Positions 23,845 through 33,172 are shown, counted from the first letter of the stretch. The stretch is 64,000 nucleotides of DNA from NCEH01 sp002257205 (GCF_043195105.1 NZ_JBAFWO010000001.1); one strand, 5' to 3'. Numbers and translations: made by a program. The notes: a model not told the origin generated them from the letters alone.

Positions 23845-25059
23845 ATGCCGATTATCAATATTGTCCTGCTGCTGGTGGAGATGGCCGTCTATGGCAGCCT
23901 GATGCTCGGCCTGTTCCGCGCGCGGTTCCTGATCGGCATCGGGCCGTTTTTCTGTGCCCTCGGCGCGATTCATGTGTTCGCCGTTTATCTGGCGATGTGC
24001 GTGTTCCTCGCCTTGCCGTTCGGCCTCTCCGCCTCTCCGGGATCGGTGGTGTTCTACACCGGCACGCTGAGCCTGCTGCTGATGACGCATATGATCGAGG
24101 GGCAGGATGTGGCGCGCCAGCCCGTGCTCGGGCTGTTGCTGGGCTCCGTTGCCGTGGTGATCGCGGTCGCCTTTCTCGCGCTTGAGCAGGGGCGCGCCGG
24201 GGCCGCGCGGGCGGCGGACCTGACCGTGCTCAACCAGATGGGCATGCTCATGCTGTGGAGCACGCTGCTGCTGTTCCTGGAAAGCCTGGTTATCTTCCGC
24301 CTGTACGATCGCCTGTTGGTGGTGCTGCGGCGACACAGCTTCGCCGCCTCCTGGCTGACCCTGGCGCTGGTTTGCACCTTCGACCAGGTGTTCTTCTTCG
24401 GCGCCGTCTATCTGGTGCAGGAGGTTCCGCTTTCCGCCGGTGTCGGGGGATGGATCGGCAAGCTCGTCGCCTCGGGCCTCTATTCGGCGCTGATCTGGCA
24501 ATATCGCCGCCGCCTGGATGGGCCGGGGCTGGCGGCCGCGCGCCGACGGCCCGGCGCGCGGCAGGTGCGGTTCCGGCACGATCCGGCCACCGGGGCCTTC
24601 CATCGCGGCCGCCTGGAGACGCTGCTTGCCGACCTGCTGAGCCTCACCCGCGCCACCGGCCGCCCGGTGAGCCTGATGCTGGTTGCGGTGGACGGCTTTA
24701 CCGCGCGGCGCGAGCGGCAGGACGCGGATGGCGTGGACCGGGATCTTCGCCGGGTCGCCGATACCCTTGCGGAGGGCTTGCGCAGCGGGGATTATGTGGT
24801 GCGGCACGATGGGGACGCCTTCGCCATTCTCGCCCCCGGCCTGCCGCACATGGCGGCGGCCCAGGTGGCGGGCACGCTGCGCCAGCGGGTGGCCGCCCTT
24901 CCTATGCCGCCGGGCATCGAGGTTTCGCTGGCGATCGGGCTCGCGACGGCGCCGCTGGACGGGGAAAGTGTTGCCAAGCTCTTGTCGGTGGCCGATGAGC
25001 GGGTCTATGCCGCACGGCAACTGGGTCGCGACCGCGTCATTGGCGCGTACGGGGCCTGA
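23845..25059 (+). CDS. Membrane protein with degenerate GGDEF domain
   Basis: 404 residues. The N-terminal half has about seven hydrophobic helices (residues 1-225). The C-terminal half (about 245-404) aligns to a GGDEF domain: DPATGAFHRGRLETLLADLLSL, RPVSLMLVAVDGF, GDYVVRHDGDAFAILAPG and a diguanylate-cyclase-like end (VSLAIGLATAP ... LSVADERVYAARQLGRDRV). The signature reads DGDAF instead of GGDEF, so the catalytic glutamate is missing and cyclase activity is unlikely. It may sense a membrane signal and bind nucleotide or a partner. No EAL domain. The start has no strong ribosome-binding site. Confidence 0.82.
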   Translation: MPIINIVLLLVEMAVYGSLMLGLFRARFLIGIGPFFCALGAIHVFAVYLAMCVFLALPFGLSASPGSVVFYTGTLSLLLMTHMIEGQDVARQPVLGLLLGSVAVVIAVAFLALEQGRAGAARAADLTVLNQMGMLMLWSTLLLFLESLVIFRLYDRLLVVLRRHSFAASWLTLALVCTFDQVFFFGAVYLVQEVPLSAGVGGWIGKLVASGLYSALIWQYRRRLDGPGLAAARRRPGARQVRFRHDPATGAFHRGRLETLLADLLSLTRATGRPVSLMLVAVDGFTARRERQDADGVDRDLRRVADTLAEGLRSGDYVVRHDGDAFAILAPGLPHMAAAQVAGTLRQRVAALPMPPGIEVSLAIGLATAPLDGESVAKLLSVADERVYAARQLGRDRVIGAYGA

Positions 25060-25088
25060 ACGCAAAGCGCCTCCCCGGAAAGTTCGCG

Positions 25089-26015
25089 ATGTTTGAAGGT
25101 CTCCTCCCCAGCGACGCCACCCATTTCATGCGGGTCTCCGCCCCCGAGATGCTGGCCCGCCGCATCGCCGATCTGCTGGCGGAAAGTTTCGATCCCGCCG
25201 AGGTGGCGGTCGCCAATTTCGAGCAGCCGGATCTCTCCTGGGCGGTCGAGGTCTATGCTGGCGAGGCCTTCGACCCCGATCGCCTGCGCGACCTGGTGGA
25301 GGTCGCGGCGGGTGCCGATCTCGCGGCGCAGGTGACGTTCGGGGAATTGCAGGAAAAGGATTGGGTCGCCGCGAGCCTGGAAGGGCTGGCGCCGGTGCGG
25401 GTGGGACCGTTCCATGTGCACGGTTCGCACGACCGCGCGCGGGTGCCGCCCAACGGTATCGGCATCGAGATCGAGGCGGCGCTCGCTTTCGGCACCGGCC
25501 ACCACGGCACCACGCAAGGCTGCCTCGCGGCGATCGTCGATGCGGCGCGGATCGGCCGTCCGGGCAAGGTTCTGGATGTGGGCACGGGCACGGGCGTGCT
25601 GGCCATCGGCGCGGCGCGCCTGTTCCGCGTGCCGGTGGTGGCGAGCGATCTCGACGAAGTGGCGGTGCGCACCGCCCGCGAAAACGCCCGCGCGAACCTC
25701 GCCGGGCCCTATATCCACATGGTGTTGGCCGCCGGCGCGGGGGCGGCGGCGGTGCGCCGGCCGGGTCCCTACGACCTGATCCTAGCCAATATCCTGCTGC
25801 CGCCGCTGAAGCGCCTCGCGCGTCCGCTGCGTCCACTGCTGGCGCCTGGCGGAAAGGTGGTCTTGTCGGGCCTGCTGCCCTCGCACGCCAATGCGGCGCT
25901 GGCGGCCTATCGCGCGCAGGGCCTGCAATTGGTCCGCCGCCGCGATATCGACGGCTGGACCACGCTGACGCTTTCGGCGACGGGCGCGAAGCCGAAGCGC
26001 GTATGGGCGGCATAG
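25089..26015 (+). CDS. prmA: Ribosomal protein L11 methyltransferase
   Basis: 308 residues. PrmA trimethylates ribosomal protein L11. The C-terminal Rossmann methyltransferase has the SAM motif LDVGTGTGVLAIGAARL, preceded by GTGHHGTTQGCL, and the catalytic-loop-type NILLPPLKRLARPL (an N-x-x-x-x-P-L motif). The N-terminal domain is about 110 residues, the usual PrmA size. GGAAA precedes the ATG by seven bases. It stands 29 bp after the GGDEF-like gene. Substrate specificity rests on overall similarity only. Confidence 0.88.
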   Translation: MFEGLLPSDATHFMRVSAPEMLARRIADLLAESFDPAEVAVANFEQPDLSWAVEVYAGEAFDPDRLRDLVEVAAGADLAAQVTFGELQEKDWVAASLEGLAPVRVGPFHVHGSHDRARVPPNGIGIEIEAALAFGTGHHGTTQGCLAAIVDAARIGRPGKVLDVGTGTGVLAIGAARLFRVPVVASDLDEVAVRTARENARANLAGPYIHMVLAAGAGAAAVRRPGPYDLILANILLPPLKRLARPLRPLLAPGGKVVLSGLLPSHANAALAAYRAQGLQLVRRRDIDGWTTLTLSATGAKPKRVWAA

Positions 26016-26370
26016 GCGGAGAGAGCAGGCACCTTGTCTCTGGTACCGGGCGCCCTGCGGAAGGGGGCGCGCCGGGCCACTGGCGCCGGAACGGCATGCC
26101 GCGCGCGGACCGCCGAAAGGGGCCGGCGCGTGTCAAAACCCGGCGCGTGTCAGGACAACACGTAGAAAACAGATATTTGCAGCATTTCCCCACGTCCGAG
26201 GGACGGGGAAAATGCTGCAAGACTCCGCCATCCGGGGGGAAGATGGCGGATGTCCAGGTTCCGCGTTACGCCGCCGTGGCGGACCGCGCCCACAGGACCC
26301 GACTTCAGGCCTGATGGCACACGCCCGGCACGCAGATCAGCGCCCGCACCAAATCAGCTCAGGCTGAAGA
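26016..26370. other. Intergenic region with two tandem hairpins
   Basis: No gene seen. A long hairpin spans 26177-26220: TTGCAGCATTTCCCC, then CGTCC-GAG-GGACG, then GGGGAAAATGCTGCAA, giving about 20 paired bases with small bulges. Five bases later CCGCCATC and GATGGCGG (26225-26249) form a second stem with a nine-base loop. No T-run follows either. Upstream the phrase CGGCGCGTGTCA is repeated twice (from 26115). Confidence 0.6.
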
Positions 26371-26565
26371 TCACTTGCGCGGGTCGAAACCGGTGCGCTG
26401 CATGTAGGTGATGAAATCGCGCTCGGCCTGGGCGGCCCGGGCGGCGACGATGGCATCGAAAATGCGCGCGAAAACGCCCTTGCGGACCTCGGCCGGCTTG
26501 ACGGCAGCGACGTCCGTCGCCTTGGGGGTCGAGAAGGAATCGGTCGAGAAAGTAACGGCGCCCAT
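26371..26565 (-). CDS. Small conserved-looking protein, function unknown
   Basis: 64 residues: a Ser/Thr-rich start (MGAVTFSTDSFSTPKAT), then a likely amphipathic helix (VRKGVFARIFDAIVAARAAQAERDFITYMQ) and a basic end. GGAGG stands six bases before the ATG at 26565, which is good evidence for translation. Short basic proteins of this type occur in Rhizobiales genomes; some resemble DUF1127-like proteins, but the similarity here is too weak to assign. Confidence 0.6.
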   Translation of the reverse strand: MGAVTFSTDSFSTPKATDVAAVKPAEVRKGVFARIFDAIVAARAAQAERDFITYMQRTGFDPRK

Positions 26566-26783
26566 GACAGGCCTCCAACGCTTGGCCGCAACCGCGCGGC
26601 CCTTGATGCGATGCAATATGGGCTTTGTTGCATCGCACTAGAAGCGTTGTGTCAGCATGGCTGACCTGCATGGCATGCAGCGTCGGAAATAAGCATCCTG
26701 CAAGGAAATCGTGCATTCGGCGTCGGCCGCCAAGGCAAGCCCCGAGCCGGCTACCCCCCACACAGGGGTGTCTTGCGGTGCAC

Positions 26784-27293
26784 TCAGGAGCGCGCGTCGA
26801 GGCCGATGCTGCGGCCGATGCCGTCCGGCTGGGGCAGCGCGGCGTGAACCGAGCGCATGCCCGCCACCCGTTCCAGCACATCGTCCGCGAACGGTGCGGC
26901 GCGCTGGGAGGCGCGATCCACTTGCAAGGTCATCTGTTCGCAGGTGGCCGCGACCCAGCCCTCGGTGCCGTGGTGAAGCGACAGGAAAAGGTGCAGGCGC
27001 TTCGCGTCATAATCGATCAGCCGCATGGTCACCCGCACCTCGCCTTCGGCCGGCAAGGTGCGCAGATAGCGCATATGGGCTTCCGCGGTGAAGAAGGAGA
27101 AGCCGCGTGCGCGGACATATTGCGGCCCGAGGCCAAGAAGTGCGAGTGCTTCGGCGAAGGCGCGGTCGAACAGGACATTGTAATAGGCCATGGAGAGATG
27201 ACCCTCGTCATCAATCCATTCCGGTTCGATCTTCATCGCGGAAGATACAAAGGGAGCAAAGAATACCGGTTCGAAGTCGATCCTGTCCCACAT
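26784..27293 (-). CDS. Hotdog-fold thioesterase
   Basis: 169 residues with the 4HBT-type hotdog layout: WIDDEGHLSMAYYNVLFDRAFAEAL corresponds to the catalytic helix region (D-x-x-GH-x-x-x-x-Y), followed by strands FSFFTAEAHMRYLRTLPAEGEVRVTMRLIDYDAKRLHLFLSL and TCEQMTLQVD. The acyl substrate is not predictable; related proteins hydrolyse acyl-CoAs, including carnitine-type. AGGGAGAG precedes the ATG. Divergent from the dehydrogenase gene at 27533, with 239 bp between. Confidence 0.82.
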   Translation of the reverse strand: MWDRIDFEPVFFAPFVSSAMKIEPEWIDDEGHLSMAYYNVLFDRAFAEALALLGLGPQYVRARGFSFFTAEAHMRYLRTLPAEGEVRVTMRLIDYDAKRLHLFLSLHHGTEGWVAATCEQMTLQVDRASQRAAPFADDVLERVAGMRSVHAALPQPDGIGRSIGLDARS

Positions 27294-27532
27294 GGCGCTC
27301 TCCCTGGTCGAGAGGGGGCACGGAATTCAAAGAATTGCCTGCTTGCTGCGCAGTGTGCCGCGAGTTTTGACATTGGTCACTGTCGAAATGGCATAAGATT
27401 GGCGCGCATGCGGAGACATCGTGCAGCGCTGCCGCACGGCGCTACCGGCCTGCCCCCTTGCCGAATGCGCCCCGCCCGCTAATCTGCTGCGCCCCGCTCA
27501 GGCCATGCGGCTTGATATTAAAGGATTCTTAA

Positions 27533-28945
27533 ATGTTTGCTGCCGATGCCACGGTCACGCGCGAATCGATGCCGGGCCTGCCGGCGGCACTCGAGGCATT
27601 GCAAGCCGCGCTTGGTAACAAAGTCGTTACCTCCCATGCTGTTCGCGAGCAGCACGCAAATATCACCACTTATTTGCCCAATGAGCCGGCGGATGCGGTG
27701 GTTTTCGCCCAGAGCACACAAGATGTGCAGATTGTTGTCGGCCTTTGCGCGGCCCATCGAATACCGATCATCCCTTGGGGAACGGGGACCTCGCTGGAAG
27801 GCCACGTCAACGCGCCGCAGGGTGGAATCTGTATCGATCTGTCGGGAATGAACCGAATTCTCGCCGTTCACGCCGAGGACCTCGACTGCGTGATCGAACC
27901 CGGCGTGACCCGCAAGCGGCTGAACGAGGATCTGCGCGACCAGGGGCTGTTCTTCCCCATTGACCCCGGCGCGGACGCCTCGCTGGGCGGCATGGCCTCG
28001 ACCCGCGCCTCGGGCACCAATGCGGTGCGCTACGGCACCATGAAGGACAATGTCCTGGCGCTCAAAGCCGTGCTGCCGAACGGCGAGATCATCACCACCG
28101 CGCGCCGGGCGAAGAAATCCTCCGCTGGCTATGATCTCACCCGCCTGTTCGTGGGCGCGGAAGGCACGCTCGGCATCATCACCGAACTGACGCTGCGCCT
28201 CCAGGGCATCCCCGAGACCATCACGGCGGGGGTGTGCCCCTTCGCGAGCATTGAGGATGCCTGCAACGCCGTGATCGCCACCATTCAGTCGGGCATTCCG
28301 GTCGCCCGCATCGAATTGCTGGACGAGGAGCAGGTGAAGGCCTCCAACGCCTATGCCAAGCTGGATCTGCCGGAAACGCCGCACCTGTTCGTGGAATTCC
28401 ACGGTACGCAGGCCGGCGCCCATGAGCAGGCGGACCGGTTCGGCGAGATCGCCGCGGAGTTCAATGGCGGCCCATTCGTGTTCGCCGCCAAGGCCGAGGA
28501 CCGCACCCGCCTGTGGCAGGCGCGGCACGATGCCTATTGGTCAGTCATGCCCATGCGGCCGGGCGCGAAGGCGGTGGCCACCGACGTGTGCGTGCCGCTC
28601 TCGCGCCTCGCCGAATGCGTCATGGAGACCAAGCGCGACATCGTCGAGATGGGACTGATCGCGCCCATCGTCGGCCATGTGGGCGATGGAAACTTCCACA
28701 CCACGCTGATGGTGGACGTGGAAGACCCGGCGGACCTCGCCAAGGCCAAGACCTTCATGTCGCGCCTGGTGGACCGGGCGCTCGCCATGGAGGGCACCTG
28801 CACCGGCGAGCACGGGGTGGGGCAGGGGAAGATGAAATATCTCTCCGCCGAGCATGGCGAAGCCACTCTCGACGCCATGCGCGCGATCAAGCGGGCGTTC
28901 GATCCGCAGAACATCATGAATCCGGGCAAGATCCTGAAAATCTGA
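27533..28945 (+). CDS. FAD-linked D-lactate/glycolate dehydrogenase
   Basis: 470-residue protein of the VAO/PCMH flavoprotein family, GlcD/LDHD type. The FAD-binding domain shows PWGTGTSLEGHVNAPQGGICIDLSGMNRI and PGADASLGGMASTRASGTNAVRYGTMKDNVL; the C-terminal cap has GHVGDGNFHTTLMVD and TGEHGVGQGKMKYL. Members oxidise D-lactate, glycolate or similar 2-hydroxy acids. With lutABC in the same window, D-lactate is an attractive but unproven substrate. AAAGGA precedes the ATG. No GlcE or GlcF subunit is adjacent. A TTGACA hexamer at 27367 could be a -35 element, with a poor -10. Confidence 0.9.
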   Translation: MFAADATVTRESMPGLPAALEALQAALGNKVVTSHAVREQHANITTYLPNEPADAVVFAQSTQDVQIVVGLCAAHRIPIIPWGTGTSLEGHVNAPQGGICIDLSGMNRILAVHAEDLDCVIEPGVTRKRLNEDLRDQGLFFPIDPGADASLGGMASTRASGTNAVRYGTMKDNVLALKAVLPNGEIITTARRAKKSSAGYDLTRLFVGAEGTLGIITELTLRLQGIPETITAGVCPFASIEDACNAVIATIQSGIPVARIELLDEEQVKASNAYAKLDLPETPHLFVEFHGTQAGAHEQADRFGEIAAEFNGGPFVFAAKAEDRTRLWQARHDAYWSVMPMRPGAKAVATDVCVPLSRLAECVMETKRDIVEMGLIAPIVGHVGDGNFHTTLMVDVEDPADLAKAKTFMSRLVDRALAMEGTCTGEHGVGQGKMKYLSAEHGEATLDAMRAIKRAFDPQNIMNPGKILKI

Positions 28946-28998
28946 GGGGCGCGGGCCGCCCCGTCCATTGGATCGCCACCATCCCAACGTTACCATTC

Positions 28999-29245
28999 CG
29001 CGCGAGAGCACGCGCCGTTCAGCTTGCACCGCAAGCTGAACGGATCACGCGTTATCTCTTGTGAAATGAGCGGGCGATTCACCGATCAGATTGTTTCAAT
29101 CTGGTCGGATCGCGCGCGAGAGCACGCGCCGTTCAGCTTGCACCGCAAGCCGAACGGATCACGCGTTCTCTCTGATGAATGAGAGGGCGATTCACCGCCC
29201 AGAGGGAACCATCAAGTGGTTCCCTCTGGGCGGATCGCGCTCTAG
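28999..29245. repeat. Array of four intergenic hairpins of two alternating types
   Basis: H1 (29015-29043) has perfect 13-bp arms with loop ACC. H3 (29129-29157) is nearly the same hairpin and sits in a copy of a direct repeat of about 62 bp (28999-29060 and 29113-29174). H2 (29082-29108) has 12-bp arms with one G-T pair. H4 (29195-29233) has 17-bp perfect arms. H2 and H4 share flanks GGGCGATTCA and ATCGCGC although their stems differ, so GCGAT pairs with ATCGC below a TCA bulge. The array fills the gap between the dehydrogenase and the AsmA gene. Confidence 0.85.
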
Positions 29246-29296
29246 GCTTCCCCAACGCGTCCGCTGCGGCGCGCCCCATGAAGCGAGGACCGGCTG

Positions 29297-32200
29297 GTGC
29301 AGGGCGTCCTGATCACGATTGCCTCGGCGGTGATCCTTGCCATCGTGGCGGCCTTCGCGGCGCCGTTCGTGGTGGATTGGACGGCGTGGCGCGGCGCGTT
29401 CGAAAGCCAGGCCAGCCGCACGCTCGGCGTGCCGGTGGTGATCCGCGGCCATATCTACGCTGATATCCTGCCGACCCCCCGCATCATCCTGCGTAATGTT
29501 TCCATCGGCGCGGACGCCGTCTCCACCGGCGCGGTGGCCGACGAAGTGCGGGCCGATCTCTCCCTCGGCGCGCTGGTGCGCGGCAGCGTGGAGGCGAAAT
29601 CCCTCACCCTGGTGCGCCCGCGCATGCGCGTGGTGCTGGACAGCGCCGGCCGGGTGGCGCTGCCCACCGGTGCCGCCGCGCCGGGCGGCCTCTCCATTTC
29701 CAGCCTCGCGATCGAAGGCGGCACGCTGGATGTTCTCGATCGCGGCGCCGATCGCTCCCTGGCGTTCACCGGGCTCGACCTGAAGGGCGAGGCGCGCACG
29801 CTGACCGGTCCGTTCCGGCTTGAAGGCGAGGTCGCGCTTGCCGGCCGGCGCTATGGCACGCGGCTCAGCCTCGGTGCGTTCGGCGCCGATGGCAGCCGCA
29901 TGCGCCTGATCGCCGAGGAGCGGGCGCGCCCGCTGACCCTCGATCTCGACGGTACGCTGCGCCTGGAGGGCGGTGCGCCGCGCTTCGAGGGGCGCGGCAG
30001 CTTGATCCGACGCCCGGACGGCGTGCCTGGCGGCCCTCCGCCCGCGAATGTCGGCGCACAGCCGGGCTCAACACCGCCGGGCTCGGGACAGGAGGCTTGG
30101 CACGAGTCCTGGCGCCTCTCCGGCGCGCTGCGCGCCGGCCCGGAAGCAGTGGTGGCGGAAACGCTGGACCTGTCGCTCGCCGATACCGCGCGCCCGGTGC
30201 AGCTCGCCGGCTCGGCGCGCCTTGCCCTCGGCCGCACGCCCAGCCTGGAGGTGGTGCTGAACGCCCGCGCCCTCGATGCCGACGTTTTGCGCGCGTCGGC
30301 CGGCGCGGGCCCGCAGAGCGCGGCGGAATCCCTTGCCGCATTGATGGCGGCGTTCGATGCCTTGCCCGCGCCCGAGATGCCCGCTCGCATCGGCGTCGCG
30401 GTGGAGCAGCTCACCTATGCCGGCACGGTGCTGCGCGATGCACGGCTCGACCTGTCCGGAGCCGATGGTGGCTGGCGCATCGATGCCGCCGAGGCCAAGC
30501 TTCCCGGCCAGTCGGCGCTGCGTCTTTCCGGTGCGCCGGGCCGCGCGGGCGGGGCCGGATTCACGGGCGATCTCGCCTTTTCCAGCGAGGATCCGGCCGC
30601 CTTCCTGCGCTGGGTCGCGCCGCGCGGCACGGCGGACGTCGCGGCGGCAGTCTCCGGCCCGGTGAAGCTCGTGGGGCGCATCACGGCGGGGGCGGGCCGC
30701 TATGGCGTGCAGGATCTCGATGCCAGCTTCGGTGCCGCCACGGTTTCGGGCTCTGGACAATTCACCGACGGCGACCGCCCGCGCCTCGATCTTTCGCTGG
30801 CGGTGGACGGGCTCGACCTCGATCCGCTGCTGGAGGCGCTGCACCAGGGGCTCGCGCTGGCCGGCGGGGCGGTGGATGGTGGCCTCGCGCTGGAAGGCCG
30901 GCATCTGAAGGCCGGCGGCCTTCCGCTCGGCGCCCTGTCGCTCGCCGCGGAGGGGGCCGGCGGCACCTGGACCCTGTCGCGCCTGACGCTCGACAATCTC
31001 GCCGGCCTCCATCTGGAGGGCAAGGGCAGCCTGACCCGGCTCGCGGCGCCGCTCCAGGGGCGGCTGGATTTCTCGGTGGCCGGCGCCAAGGCCGACGGCC
31101 TCGTGCCGCTGGCGCGGCTGGTTTCGGGCGAGCGGGCGGGCGAAATCATGACCCGCCTGCTGCCGGTGGCGGCCCCGGTTCATCTCACCGGCTCCGCCAG
31201 CTGGGGCGATGGCGGCGCGGGCGCGATGCGTCTGGACGGCACCCTCGGCCTGCTTTCCGGCCATGCCGCCTTCGCGCCCGGCGCGGCCGGCGGCGTGCCG
31301 CGCGTCGATCTCACGCTGTCCGCGAGCGATGGCGCCCGCGCGCTGGAAGCGGCCGGACTGACAGGCCTGCGTCCCGGCCTCGGCGCGGGACAATTGAACC
31401 TTACCCTCGTGCCATCCGGCACGGACGGCGCCGATCTCGACGGACGCCTCGCCTTGGCGGATACGGTGGCGAGCGCCAAGGGGCCGGTGAAGATCACGGG
31501 GGGCGGAGTGCTTCAGCCGCGCCTCGCCATGCGCCTCGATGGTGCGGACGTGGCGAAGCTGTTCCTCGCCGCCGCGCCCGCGGCCGAGGGCGGCCCGGTG
31601 CCGGCCGCGCTGGGTTTCACCGTGTCGCGCTCCGGCGGCGCCTGGCAATTGGAGGATCTGAAGGGCCTGCTCGGCGGCGCGCCGCTGTCCGGCGCCCTGG
31701 CGATCGAGGGCGGGGACGTGCCCCGCGTCACCGGCCGGCTCGATCTCGATGCGCTCTCGCTGCCGCGCCTGATCGGCCTGTGGGGCGCGCGCAGCATCGG
31801 CCCGGAGGTGGGCAACGGCCCCTGGTCCGCCGCGCGCTTCGCCCTGGCGCCGGCTTCTCCTGTGGCGCTGACGCTGGATTTCACCACCCGCCGGCTCGAT
31901 CTCAACGGCACCTATGGCCTGCAGGAGGCGAAGGGGCGCGTGCAGGCGCGCGACGCGACGCTGGAACTGCGCGATCTGTCCGGCGGCATCGGCGGCGGCA
32001 CGCTTACCGGCACGCTCACCTTGCGCCGCCGCCCGGAGATGGTGGCGGCCGAAGGTCATCTCGGCCTGGACGGGGTGGACCTCGCGGCCTTGGTGCAGCC
32101 GCTGGCACCGCGCGCGCCGCCGGCCGGGCGGCTGTCTCTGTCTGTCGACATGGGCGGCGTCGGCCGCTCGCCGCTCGCGCTCGTGCAGAGCCTGTCGGGA

Positions 32201-33142
32201 CAGGGCACGCTGGGCCTCCAGGCCCTGGAGCTTCCCGCCACCGATCCCCGTGCCATCGCAAGCGTGCTGGCCGATACCGCCACCGGCACCCCGCCCGACG
32301 AGCGGCGGGTGGTGCAGATGTTCGACCGCGCCCTCGCGCGCGGCCCGCTGAAGCTCGCAACCCTGGACAGCACGGTGAGCCTCGTGAACGGCGTGGTCCG
32401 CCTCTCCACCGCCCGCGCCCAGGCCGATGGCGCGCGCGCCACTTTCTCCGGCACGCTGGACCTGCCGCGCCTGTATCTGGACGGCACGCTGGATCTTGAA
32501 TCCGCCGAGGCGGGCGGGGCCGTGCCCGGCGGCACAATTTCCTGGCGCGGACCCGTCGCCGCCCCCGAACGGCGGGTGAGCGCGCCGGCGCTGGTCGCCG
32601 CCATCTCCATGCGCGCCATCGAACGGGAAACCCGCCGGCTGGAAGAGCGCCAGGGCCTCGTGCCCGCACCCTCGGCCGGCAGCGGCACGACGCTGCCCGC
32701 AGCATCGACACAGCCTGCATCGACGCCGGCCGCGCCCGCGCCGACGCCCATCTCCGTGCCCCCGTCGGCGCCGATCTCGACCGCACCCGCGCCCGTAGTT
32801 TCGCCGCAAGGGGCTTCCGCGCCGGTGCAACCGGCCCCCACCCAATCCGCGCCCGCGCCATCCCCCGCGCCATCCTCGCCCGCCGCCGCGCGCGAAACCG
32901 CCGAGCCCGCGACGGGCGAGGATGCGCGAAGCCATACGCCGGCGCGCACGAGCCCGCCCCGGCAGGCCAGCGAGCGGGGCCGCACGGCCGCTCCGCCGCT
33001 GGCGCCGCCCATCGAGATCGGGCCTTCGGGTCGCGCGCGCCCGGCGCGTCCCTCTCTGCCGCCCGAGGGCGGGAGCTTCGCCGCGCCGACGCCGGGCTTC
33101 GGCAATCTCACGCGCCCGCCGGCCCTGGTGCCCGGCGAGTGA
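29297..33142 (+). CDS. Large AsmA-family envelope protein
   Basis: 1281 residues. A single N-terminal membrane anchor (VLITIASAVILAIVAAFAAPFVV) is followed by the AsmA N-terminal domain (VVIRGHIYADILPTPRIILRNVSIG) and a long beta-rich region. AsmA_2-like C-terminal elements occur around 1000-1120 (GRLSLSVDMGGVGRSPLALVQSLSGQGTLGLQALEL). Residues from about 1130 are a Pro/Ala/Ser-rich disordered tail. AsmA-like proteins of proteobacteria are inner-membrane anchored and are thought to bridge the periplasm for lipid transport. GTG start with GAGGA eight bases upstream. It stands alone after the hairpin array. Confidence 0.85.
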   Translation: MQGVLITIASAVILAIVAAFAAPFVVDWTAWRGAFESQASRTLGVPVVIRGHIYADILPTPRIILRNVSIGADAVSTGAVADEVRADLSLGALVRGSVEAKSLTLVRPRMRVVLDSAGRVALPTGAAAPGGLSISSLAIEGGTLDVLDRGADRSLAFTGLDLKGEARTLTGPFRLEGEVALAGRRYGTRLSLGAFGADGSRMRLIAEERARPLTLDLDGTLRLEGGAPRFEGRGSLIRRPDGVPGGPPPANVGAQPGSTPPGSGQEAWHESWRLSGALRAGPEAVVAETLDLSLADTARPVQLAGSARLALGRTPSLEVVLNARALDADVLRASAGAGPQSAAESLAALMAAFDALPAPEMPARIGVAVEQLTYAGTVLRDARLDLSGADGGWRIDAAEAKLPGQSALRLSGAPGRAGGAGFTGDLAFSSEDPAAFLRWVAPRGTADVAAAVSGPVKLVGRITAGAGRYGVQDLDASFGAATVSGSGQFTDGDRPRLDLSLAVDGLDLDPLLEALHQGLALAGGAVDGGLALEGRHLKAGGLPLGALSLAAEGAGGTWTLSRLTLDNLAGLHLEGKGSLTRLAAPLQGRLDFSVAGAKADGLVPLARLVSGERAGEIMTRLLPVAAPVHLTGSASWGDGGAGAMRLDGTLGLLSGHAAFAPGAAGGVPRVDLTLSASDGARALEAAGLTGLRPGLGAGQLNLTLVPSGTDGADLDGRLALADTVASAKGPVKITGGGVLQPRLAMRLDGADVAKLFLAAAPAAEGGPVPAALGFTVSRSGGAWQLEDLKGLLGGAPLSGALAIEGGDVPRVTGRLDLDALSLPRLIGLWGARSIGPEVGNGPWSAARFALAPASPVALTLDFTTRRLDLNGTYGLQEAKGRVQARDATLELRDLSGGIGGGTLTGTLTLRRRPEMVAAEGHLGLDGVDLAALVQPLAPRAPPAGRLSLSVDMGGVGRSPLALVQSLSGQGTLGLQALELPATDPRAIASVLADTATGTPPDERRVVQMFDRALARGPLKLATLDSTVSLVNGVVRLSTARAQADGARATFSGTLDLPRLYLDGTLDLESAEAGGAVPGGTISWRGPVAAPERRVSAPALVAAISMRAIERETRRLEERQGLVPAPSAGSGTTLPAASTQPASTPAAPAPTPISVPPSAPISTAPAPVVSPQGASAPVQPAPTQSAPAPSPAPSSPAAARETAEPATGEDARSHTPARTSPPRQASERGRTAAPPLAPPIEIGPSGRARPARPSLPPEGGSFAAPTPGFGNLTRPPALVPGE

Positions 33143-33172
33143 GGCCGGGCTGGTGGCCGGGCAGGGGCAGGG

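Noticed and set aside
28999..29245. Hairpin array as a CRISPR or an integron attI/attC array
   Set aside because: No equal-length spacers, no cas genes and no integron integrase. An attC-like role cannot be fully excluded but has no support.
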